Positions 1 through 10,000 of a DNA stretch of 64,000 nucleotides are shown in pieces; position 1 is the stretch's first letter; each line of letters starts with the position of its first letter. A program made the translations under genes and the position numbers. The notes below the pieces were generated by a model. It saw nothing but the letters and a program-made list of their open reading frames with translations. It had not been told where the DNA came from and did no database searches. The DNA lies in contig CM032660.1 of NCBI GenBank assembly GCA_019095985.1, forward strand, positions 42,942,405 to 43,006,404, given 5' to 3'. This DNA is from Streblospio benedicti. Taxonomy: Eukaryota; Annelida; Polychaeta; Spionida; Spionidae.

Positions 1-914
1 AGCAAAGTGGGAACATTTACATGTGATCCACCTACCCACGACCCGGTCTGGCACAATAAAATTAACTTTTTTCTTAATTAATTTCAAAGGTACATGGACC
101 AGTTCTTCACAATCATATTAAAATAAGTATTTTTGTGAAAAAAAGCTGTTCACAGCACTGTAATAGTTCAATATCACTATGCGAAAGTGACTTATGTAAC
201 TCTCAATACGACTACCGTAACTCAGCAAAAATGGCGACGTCCACAGTTCCCGATTCAGTTTAGAAGCTCTACTATTGTGCTTATTCTGTGTACTAATGGG
301 ATGATATCACATGGTGCAGTTGTAGATTTTAGCGTATTGATTCTACAGAGCATGGAGTTTTAATGTATAACAAATGTGTTATGACATATTTCGGTGGAAA
401 ACAGCCACGTCAGTCACTACCGTAACTCAGCATGTATGATTACGTTAACTCACACGTGTGACTACTGTAACTTCGACCCTGTCTGAAGATAAGTTAAACG
501 TCATTAATGCTTATTTATATGCTTCAAATCAACATTATAGTGTGTACTGATATGTTTAAGCCCTACTAGTAGTTATCTATACTTACTAGATGCCAAATAT
601 ATACAAGAATCTCTTCTATTTGTGGTTGTGTGATAAGAGACTACACCTCTAGACTGAGATTGGAGTGAGTCTAGAGGGCTGGACGATGGTGGTAGCTTTG
701 TATAAGAGATGAATGGTTGATTGTATGCTTCAGTTCTATGAATAATAAACATATATACAAGATCGAGTAGTATGTTACAACAATTTCAAATATACACCCA
801 CGAATATACAGTAGTACACACTAAGCCTTCACTCGCAACTGTGTCCATGCCCGTTACCAAAGAGCCTGCAGAAAACCCATAAAAGCCTGCATACGTTCTA
901 AGTAAATAGTCACA

Positions 915-1172
915 GTCAGGTTATTGGCATCCTTGTCACACTATGTCATACTAAACTCCCTCGAGAGCACACCACACATTGTAACTGTAGCGCTCACCTG
1001 TACCTATTTAACATGCAGGTACAAAGGCGCAGTATGCAGCCTGTTAGATATGAGCTTGCCCAACACCCACCTCCAGACCAGACCAGCAATTGAACCCATG
1101 ACTTTCTGGTCACTAGTCCAACATCCTGTTGATTCAGCTACCGAAGCACATGTAGGAATCACAATCAGATGG
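915..1172 (-). repeat. tRNA-derived SINE, family 1, copy 1
   Basis: On the minus strand the head near 1172-1095 folds like a tRNA. It has an A-box region (GTAGCTGAATCAAC), an anticodon-arm-like stretch GGACTAGTGACC, and a B box GGGTTCAATTGC. The body carries the phrase shared with copies at 15.1-15.4 kb, 21.8-22.0 kb and 46.2-46.5 kb (GTACCTATTTAACATGCAGG here). It is nested inside the 175-2828 transposon. Confidence 0.75.
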
Positions 1173-1181
1173 GTAGCACAC

Positions 1182-1343
1182 AGGCAGATCAAGGGGGTGG
1201 GGTGCAGGACGCGGCGGAGAGGGGGCCTTTTTTCACACCTCAAATCATTTTTATATTTTTTTCATCTTTGCGACCCTCACACATGTAGCGCCCATGAAAT
1301 TCTGGGGGCGCACCCCCACCCTTTTTATGAGAACCTGGATCTA
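1182..1343. mobile_element. MITE family A (AGGCAGATCCAGG ends), copy 1
   Basis: Starts AGGCAGATCAAG and ends near CCTGGATCTA, the inverted-repeat ends of a family found about ten times in this window. The interior is G-rich then C-rich with a GGGGGCGCAC core. It abuts the SINE to its left and lies inside the large CACT-ended element. Confidence 0.7.
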
Positions 1344-3006
1344 GCATTCGAGTGGGGCTCATTGACAAAGGCTACTGCCACCACCTTGAAAATAACCTAT
1401 ACCCCCATCAATGTTTATTTCAATTTATCATTTGTGTGGATGATATGTTTTAGAGTTAATATATTTTATTAAAGAATTAAAAGTTTAAGTGGATTTGCCA
1501 TGGCAAAAGTAATGAATGAATATTCTCTGGTATTGCTTAAAATAAAAGAGATGTTCATGGTATTGAACTCGTGTCTATGGTGTTTGCATATGTTCAAAAT
1601 ATTGATTAAAGGTGTCTACTATTTTGCTCTGTCTCGATCACTCTTCTATATGTTAAATTTTAAACACGTCGTACAGCGAGGTGTATACTCCATTCAGTGT
1701 AAAATATCTCCTGTTGATGAGCAATCTTGATAAATCTTTCAGCCATCTAAAAAGGTTCTATTCATGAATTAATATTCGGAAAACATTTTTATTTTATTTT
1801 AAAGCATATATACATCTAATATTTTATAAGTTTTTAATTCCGAATTCGTTGATTTGCTTTTATTGATTTTAGTGGCGTTTATGCCTCATGTCAGAGCTCT
1901 GTTATAGTCATCCTACAACACGCTCTCTTATTACTCCTAGTAATTACAAAACTCCTCTTAATGCTTTTTCCAATATCGTTTGAAATATTACTCTAAATGC
2001 ATTAGATGGTCTATGGGGTAGTTAGTGGACACCCTTCCCACGACCTGTGAGCTCTCAGAATTTCAAACATTTTGAGGGAGGTGGTCGTGAAAGGGCCCGT
2101 GCCCTTTAACACACAGCCCTCATCCCCATCTCGTAGTTCCACTGCTGAAATCCTAAATCTTAACTGTACATCTAACAGTATTCCAATAAAGTCAATATGG
2201 TGGGGGAGACTAATGAGAGGGGGGACCAATGAGACAGGGGACTATAGATCTGACCCCTTTTAAAGTATACAATAATGTGTAATCGACACAATTGATTATT
2301 TAACATAGGGACAAGACTTAAATCTTATTATCATTATATATACGCTCCACACTTTTTGGCAACATAATAATGCTTTGCCTCTACATATACAAGTGCATCA
2401 CGATGGTCATACATAGTGTGTTGAACAGTCTCTTCTATTGTAATTTCATTATTTTTACAACAGTACGTAGTACATATACTTTTCTTCCATGGTTATTATC
2501 TGTGATAAAAATTCTGAATGCAACCTCTAATTCAACAGAATAGAAGCTGAGTTATGGTAATCAACGATTTTTTTGGTTCAGAGTTATGGTAGTCCGGCCT
2601 GAAAGTTACGGTAGTGTTAAATCCATTTTATACTATCATCAAATGAACTTTCAATGAAATTATGCAGCATGCAGATAACAAATGCAACGTACTGTCTCTC
2701 TAACAAAAACTATAAGAATTAAGAACTAATAAGAACTTAACCTCAAATAAAAATGAAAAATCCTCTCTGTTATATGCATATCATAACTACTGTAACTCCG
2801 GAGTTACGTTAGCCACTTTCGCACAGTGAATATGTAAGTGAAGTTTGATGCAATCCATGTTTTTAACACCTACAAACATGCGCATATTGATTGTTTGTAG
2901 TATTCGTTTTACTGAAAAATGTTTTGGGATAAACTGGTTTGTTTGTAAAATTACAAGTTTCTGACTATTGGGGTCATGGCAAAGTGAATCATTCATGGAT
3001 TGCTTT

Positions 3007-3105
3007 GCTCAACACTACCCAACACACCCAACCAGAAATCAAATCCATGACTTTCTGATCATGAGTCCAAATCCCCATAATCCACTGGGCCACAGCAGCA
3101 CACCC
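3007..3105 (-). repeat. tRNA-derived SINE head, family 1, partial
   Basis: A reverse-strand tRNA-like head with the same B-box and anticodon-arm wording as the full SINEs (AATCAAATCCATGACTTTCT on the plus strand). The SINE body is missing. The right edge runs into the head of a MITE family A copy at 3131 and seeds the tandem array that follows. Confidence 0.65.
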
Positions 3106-3130
3106 ATCACCCCCTCTCCGGCTGCGTTGC

Positions 3131-3282
3131 AGGCAGATTCAGGTATTCAGAAAAGGGGGAGCGGCGCACTTCAGGGATCTCATGGATTTCATAGGCGCGA
3201 TCGATAGCGAATGTGCCTAAAACCCTCTGAAAATAAGATGTTTTAGAGGGAAAAGTGTACGCACACACCCCTGTATCTGCCT
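3131..3282. mobile_element. MITE family A, copy 2
   Basis: Begins AGGCAGATTCAGG and ends CCTGTATCTGCCT. It contains the family's internal landmarks: CGATCGATAGC near 3198 and the CCTCTGAAAAT phrase near 3220. Confidence 0.8.
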
Positions 3283-3742
3283 ATACACTCGCAATCCACT
3301 GGGCCACACCTATCATCCCATCTCCCGCCTGTGTTTGCAAGCAAGACGGCAACACAAATGTGCCAAAAACCCTATGAAAATCAGGTATTTTGGTGCTGGA
3401 AAGGAACGCACGCCCTCTGGATCTGCCTATAAAATCACACCTATTCCCGCTGTGTTGCAGGCAAGGCGGCAATGCAAATGTACCAAAAATCCTATGAAAA
3501 TATGGTATTTTGGTGGAAAAAGGGATGCATGCCCTGCTCGCCCCCCTGCCCTGGATCTGGCTATAAACTCCCTATCCACTGGACCACAGCAACGCACCCA
3601 TCCGTCTCCGGCTGGTGTTGCAAGCAAGAAGGCAACACAATGGCCAAAAAACCCTCAAAAAAATAAGGCATTTTTGTGCGAGAAAGGGACGCCCCCCCTG
3701 GACCTGCCTATAAACTCACACCTATCTCCCGCTGTTTTGCAG
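3283..3742. repeat. Tandem array built from SINE, MITE and exon-acceptor pieces
   Basis: Four diverged units of roughly 110-150 bp. Each combines a fragment of SINE head (CCACTGGGCCACA), a C-rich acceptor-like tract ending TTGCAGGCAAGACGGC or close, and the right half of MITE A (CCCTATGAAAAT to CTGGATCTGCCT). The acceptor-like phrases lie near 3332-3356, 3444-3470, 3610-3640 and 3725-3753; the last leads into real ACOX3 coding sequence. It looks as if a MITE/SINE landed beside the splice acceptor and the composite was then amplified. Confidence 0.7.
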
Positions 3743-4093
3743 GCAAGACGGCGATGGTCGGAGACATGGGAGAGAAGATGCCACGGACTCAACGGCATGG
3801 ACAACGAGACCAGCGCCGCTGCGCTGGGGGGGGATGGTCGGAGACATGGGAGAGAAGATCGGACTCAACGGCATGGACAACGGGTATGGGGGGGGGGGGG
3901 GGGGGGGGGGGGTTGGGGGGTATTTGGCTGTGTATTGAGTGATCATGTGTGGGAAGGTTGGACTCAATGGCATGGACAACAGGTACGTGGTGGGATAGGG
4001 GGGATGTTGTCTGACTGTTATTTGTGTATTCATTATTACTTTATTATGTGGCTGTGGCAGTGAGAAGGTTGGACTCACCGCCATGGACAACGG
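3743..4093 (+). other. Four serial copies of one ACOX3 exon ([14 protein letters not shown])
   Basis: Copy 1 (3743-3807) has a good acceptor (CTGTTTTGCAG) but a 4-base insertion after GDMGEK and no GT donor. Copy 2 (3833-3883) reads [16 protein letters not shown] in frame with donor GG|GTATG, but no obvious acceptor. Copy 3 (about 3951-3982) and copy 4 (4061-4093) keep only the second half, KVGLNGMDN or [11 protein letters not shown], with donors GTACGTGG and GTACGTGA. The expected phase (GG left over, completing Gly with the C at 4661) is met by copies 2 and 4. No single copy has everything, so the mature transcript cannot be read off the DNA; a collapsed or mis-joined assembly is also possible. 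Confidence 0.8.
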
Positions 4094-7000
4094 GTACGTG
4101 AAGGCCTGGGGGGGTCTCATAGGCAGATACAGGGGTCGGGGTGTGCAGGAGCCCCCTTTTTCTACCCCAAAATTTATTTTTTGGGGATGTCTGCAAGCCT
4201 TTGCGGGTACAAAACCGGTGAAAACCTGTGGGTGCTGCTCCCACTTTATGAAAAAACACTTGATGTGCCAATGATCTGACTGGGTATTTGGTTAAGTGTT
4301 GAAGTGAGTGTTGAACTTAGTGTTTGACTGCACATATGACAGTTTATGACTGTGTATTTGTCTGTGTATTGAGTGACTTGTTGTCATGGTTGGGGCCATG
4401 GGTGAGAGAATCAGTATGGAGGATAACAGTTTGTGTTTGTGTGTGTGTGTGTGTGTGTTGGGGGTGGAGGAGTCTGCCTGTGTGTCTGATGAGACGTATT
4501 ACTGAGTGTCTGGCTTTGTGTATGACTGTATTTCTGCCTCATCGCTGATACTAGCTGTCTGTTTGGCTGGCTGGCTGTCAGTGTGTCTGGCCATGTGACT
4601 GACTAGATGTTTGCGTGCGGTGGCCATGTTTGAAGCGTTACGGTTTGTCCGCTGTTGCAGCTTCGCAGCGTTCCACAACGTGCGCATCCCGCGGGAGAAC
4701 CTGTGTAACCGCACCGGAGACGTGACGCCCGAGGGCAAGTACGTCACGCCCTACAAGGTAAGTGCTGGACCATGATGCTCAGTCCCACCCTTGGCTAAAG
4801 TCTGTCCCATACTTATTCTATTGCTTAATAAGCAGTTTCTACAAGCATAATTCTTCATAACTGACTAGGCTGACATGTATTTTTTACCACAATTGAAGAT
4901 TGACCAACCTTTATCATTATTATGTGAGATACAATGTGTGCACTATACGTATAACGTAATTATAATGAAGCATGATACTGCATTTCTGAGTTTGTGACTA
5001 TTGTTTTGTTGTGTTAGGACCCCGGCAAAAGAACCGCGGTCAGGATTAGGTGGAAAAGTGTTACTCGTCAGCAGGACTAGTAACCCTCAAATATCTACTC
5101 GTCCTGCTAAACAAATGTACTCGTCCTCCTTGTACAAACTCTATATTTGTACGCAAATCATTCAGAATTGCTACTCATCAAAAGGACAAGTTGTTAAAAT
5201 TTTGCACTCGTCCTCCACCAGTTTTTACTAGTCAATATGAGTGAACTTGTGGCTAATCCTGACCCTGGGTTCTGTGGGACTCTAATGTTTTGTTGTGGTA
5301 GGACCCCAGTCTAATGTTTTGTGTTTTCGGTGTGCGAGTCTAATGTTTCGTCGTGTTAGGACCCGAGCAAGCGGTTCGGCGCGAGTCTGGGTGCGCTGTC
5401 CGGGGGCCGTGTGGGGATCACCGCCATGGCCGTCACCAACATGAAGCTCGCCGTCCCCATCGCTGTCAGGTCAGAGGCAAAATAGAAATTTTCTTGATAT
5501 GAATTTATTCATACCATTGTTCTGCCCATTAGAATAAGACAACATAGTACCGTATGATATATAGTGATTTATTAACACTATAAGTCTAAATGATGAACAC
5601 ATGAGTTTGCAAATGGGTTGGCATTTTTGTAAATATCCTGTCAGTAGTATTAATATGATATGTAATTAAGCACTTTGTATAACTTATATTACTTTGTTGC
5701 TTTTGATGCCATAATCCAAATGTGATTTAGAGCAATAAACTTACTTATCTTATCTTATGCACATTGTTTTATTCGGGAGTTAAGAGATAATGTATGCTAA
5801 TTTCAGAGACAGGCTTGTAAAGCTATTTGAAAAGCCGTGGAATTGAACTCACGGTCTCCTGTTCACACCAGACCAGTCATTATGTGTAGTTAGGCACTCT
5901 AGACCACTGAGTTAACCTCTCTTATGGCTTATACACTAGTTCAGACTTGGGCAGTATCGCTATTGCGCAATGCCTATTAGGACTTTTGGCACCTTGTTAC
6001 TATTTTTTGCCTTGATCCTTTATTCCCTTTGTCCCTGAAACTCTATCAAGTCGAGTACTGACAGGAGGTCACCGTGCCTTGGCCCACTTTTGATTTTACC
6101 CTTTTTGATAGCATTTTTAAGATAATTTTAAATCATTACTTTTCACGTGTAAGTAATCTAATATCACAGTGACTGATTTTTTGTTTGCAATAAGGTGAAA
6201 ACTAATAATCGTAGAGAACCGAATAAGCAACGTATGCATGCGAATTTTGAATGAGTTTCAATAATGAGTTCTCTAGCTATGTCCACCAATCGTCCCTGTT
6301 TGTTCTGCAGATACTCCGCGGTGCGTCGTCAGTTCGGCCCCACGGAGGGAGGGGAGGAGACGCCCGTCATAGAGTACCAGCTGCAGGTACAAAACCCACA
6401 TTTATTGGGCCAAATTCGTAACTATCAATTCGGTACTGTCATCTAGTGCACTTTATATAGTGGAATTTCTAACTACATCCTACAATTGTGCTATCATGAC
6501 AATTAAACACTCTTCAGGAACTGAGTTCTTTTAACTATTACCACAGTACTGTCATCTAGTGCTTTTTATATAGTGGAATATTTTTAACTGCATCTTCCAT
6601 GTTTGCCGTAGTGGCCATTATAGACTTTCCAACTGAATCCCTGGAACTGAGTACTGCGTTGTTGTTTCAGTACTGTCGTCCAGTCCGGTGTATGATGCCT
6701 GCCTACCCTGTACTATGCAATGTGTATGTAGACCTCTGCATATATACTGGTTTGTCGTTTCAGTACTGGCGGCTGATGGCCACCTACTGTCAGGGTATGA
6801 AACTCATCAAAATTTGCTAACGGACCACAAGGCTGGCAACTATAAAAAGTAGCCGGCCCTGACAAAATGTGTACGGCCCTTAATCATGTTCATATTTAGA
6901 ACTTCCAAAAAGTAGCCTACCCATTGGGCCACGAACTTTTAAAACCAGCCGGCCTGGGCCAAAATCAACCGGCACCGGGCCGCCGGGTTGGCTCTATTTC

Positions 7001-10000
7001 TTACCCTGCTACTGTATTGTACTGTGTACCTGGATCCTGCTGCAGTACCATGTTGTTGTACTATGTAGCTGTTGTTGTACTATGTCGCTGTTGTTGTTGC
7101 AGTACTGGCGTCTGATGCCGTACGTGGCGGCCATGTACGCCATCCACCACTTCTCCCGCACGTTCTTCATGGACTTCGTGGAGGTTCGCGTCGGTCTCAT
7201 GCTCAACGACAACAGTCAGCGCCAGGTCGGTCGCCGCGGCAACGCTTCCTGTGTATCGTAAATCTTCTATTAACGGCCGGACGGCTATTGGCATCATAGG
7301 CAGATCCAGGTTTTTGGAAAAGAGGGGGCACACTTAAGGAAGAGAGGGGGCGCACTTACAGGATTTCATGAAAAACCCTATGAAAATGAAGTATTTTGGT
7401 GGGAAAAGGGGGTGCGCGCCCCCTCTGCGCCCACCTGGATTTGCCTATGGGCATATTTCTATTGGAGGGGGAGGTGTTTATTAGAGGTGGCCGTTTAGTG
7501 GAGGTAGGTGTTTATTAACGTAGGCAAGATATAAATCTCTTGTTTTGAATGATACATTGTTTTTTATAGGCGCTTTACACAATGCAACCTTGTTATAATG
7601 TGTTGTGATATTGATATAGGCTTGCATATTGATCATTGAATGCTTTTATTAGCTGTACAGGGGGGCGTTTATTAGATGTAGGTCTTATGCAGACTACCTG
7701 CCAGCTCAGAAGGGCGTTTAATTAATAGAGGTAGGCTGTTATTAGATGTAGGCCATTACTAGAAGATTTACGGTATTAGCGCTGCCTCAAAAAGACTCCT
7801 ACATAAGGAGCAACTGGTGATGACACGCATGAAAGGGATCTCAAACGCAAATGCTTCTAGTGCCTCTAGTGTTTGGAGAATTTTAGTAATCAGTATAAAT
7901 GAACATCAAAACTTCTACTTTAAAAGTATTCAATAAAATGTTAGTCGTCACTGTTTTCATCTATGAAATAATAAAAATTACGAAACATGCCTTTTTTCAT
8001 ATTTCGAGTGAAGTTTGTAAGTCCTTCAAACTGATCATTTATCTTAACAAAGTATAATTTAGTCTACAAAGGGTGTCATTTACTCATCCAAAAACTTTAC
8101 AATAGATAAACTAACATTAAACATATCAAATGATATTTTTCTTTGTAAAAACTGCATGCTTTTTAGAGCCACCTATGCAAAACTGCAAGATTTGAAGAAA
8201 CCCTGCCCAGAAACCCTCTAAACTTACCTCACGCAGCTGACATCTTCAAAGCAAAAAGATGCCATGTTGAATATTCATCTGCTTGAGTTTTACATAATTA
8301 TCTAAGGTTTACACTCTACTTTCTTGAATAATTGGCTGGGACGTAGTGTGTAAACCTTTGATAATCAAAAAGAGGCTGTTAACATCGTGACCAGAAAAAT
8401 ATGCACGCAATCTGTAGTCCTCCTTGCTGACACCTTCCTCGTGTTGTACTTATCGGTAGCCCTCTTATGCCCCCCTCCTCGTGCTGCACCTATTTGTAGT
8501 CTTGTTATGCCCAACTCCTGGTGTTGTACCTATCAGTAGCTGACCCCCACTCTGAGTATCAGATGTCAAGCAAATTGGCTCTTCAGGGCATCTGATACTC
8601 AGAGTGGTGACCCCCCCGAGTTGTACCAGAGATAGTTAGGTAATGCTCTTCAGTTGTACCTATCTATAGCTGACCCGCGTGTTGTTTAGGCTGAGCTGGG
8701 GACTGAGATCCACGCTCTGTCGTGCGCCAGCAAGCCGTTCGCCAGCTTCGTGGCCCGGGACGCCATCCAGGAGTGTCGCGAGGCGTGCGGCGGACACGGA
8801 TACTTCAAAGGTACGCCTGATCCGCAGGTTATTGATGGTCTGCAGTCTTGCAAATGATAAATTGGCAAATCCATGTTTTTGGAAAAGGGGGAAGGGGGCT
8901 TTAAATGAATTTTATGGGTTATGTTTGCGCCATAGATAGCTGATATGCCAAAAATAAAACCTATGATACAACTGATACGGAGGTTATTTTATGGACTGTA
9001 GTCTTTCAAATGACATTAGCAGATCCAGGTTTTTGGAAAAGGGGGCATCTCATGGGTTTTGTGTGGGCCATCGATAGCTGATATGCCAAAAAATCTTAGG
9101 AACATGAAGTATTTTGGTGGATAAAGGAAGGATGGACGAGCGCCCTGTGCCAACCCCCTCTGGATCTGCCTGTGAATGATGTTATAACTTATTGGTTTTT
9201 CGTCTGATATTTCAATTGCAGTCAGAGTTATGACGGCAACTTATTATAATGAATAGGTATAATTTCTGTGAATGTATTTGTAAACATTTATCAATCAAAC
9301 ATCATAGAAATTTTGACATAATATAGTCACAAAATTCAACATCCATGTAGTAAGATATTCTACATCTTCAATGCATCAATTTCTAATTTTATGGACTGTA
9401 CGTCTGAAGTAAATAAATGAATAAATATGAAATGTGTATAACTACATTGTACATCATCAAAAATACAGTTCATGATCTGATTCTGCCCAGTGAACCGAAT
9501 CGGCGAGGTGCGTAAAGACAACGACGCGAACCTCACGTACGAGGGAGACAACAACGTGATACTGCAGCAGACCAGCAACTACCTGCTGCGGTGCCGGCAG
9601 CAGTACAAGGACGGTACGTGCTGCAGTATCCATCAAAATAATCATTCATTATCTGAATATACTTCTCCTGCCATTTAATGACTTTTGTCGGGGATTTAGG
9701 AAGCTGCCAATCATCCATTATTGAATCCACTTCTCCGGTTATTTTGTCATTCTCCAAAGATTTAGATCAATGACGGTATGTGCTGCAGTATCCACCATTG
9801 AATGATCATATTCAGCATGTCATCTGCCATTTCATTTGAACTATATGTACCAGGGTTTTTTTTATCTTGCATTTATTTATCTCTAAATTACAATATTGAA
9901 AATTACAACGGAGTGCAAATGTACTGAAGCCCAGATAAGACAATGGTTATTATTTCATTCACAACAAATATCGAAATCTACAAAAAATATTCAAAAAGCA

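Larger units (their letters stand above)
175..2828. mobile_element. Non-autonomous DNA transposon with RAG/Transib-like termini
   Basis: The left end begins CACTATGCGAAAGTG and the right end, read inward on the other strand, begins CACTGTGCGAAAGTG. The inverted repeats match at 24 of 28 positions. Both copies are abutted by the same 5-bp flank AATAT (170-174 and 2829-2833), as expected of a target-site duplication. Subterminal copies of a CTACCGTAACTCAG-like motif lie near 217, 415 and 462 on the left, and inverted near 2548, 2579 and 2603 on the right. No transposase-like reading frame is visible, so it is non-autonomous. A SINE (about 915-1172) and a small MITE (1182-1343) sit inside it, so it is older than those insertions. 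The 5-bp duplication and CAC-T-R-TG heptamer fit Transib/ProtoRAG; CACTA (EnSpm) elements share the CACT start and subterminal repeats but usually make 2-3 bp duplications. Family assignment is therefore tentative. Confidence 0.7.

Noticed and set aside
924-1472. 182-codon plus-strand frame near the left edge
   Set aside because: Covers a SINE and a MITE family A copy nested in a larger transposon; no protein similarity.
3283-3742. CRISPR-like array
   Set aside because: Units are diverged, of uneven length and made of SINE/MITE pieces in a eukaryotic intron; no spacer-repeat regularity.
3335-4063. 242-codon frame across the tandem array and exon copies
   Set aside because: Reads repeat DNA and exon copies in mixed frames through a poly-G run; not a coherent protein.
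8549-8605. Perfect 17-bp stem as a possible microRNA precursor
   Set aside because: Stem is too short with a 23-base loop, and it lies in a tandem-repeat stretch; a slipped inverted repeat is more likely.
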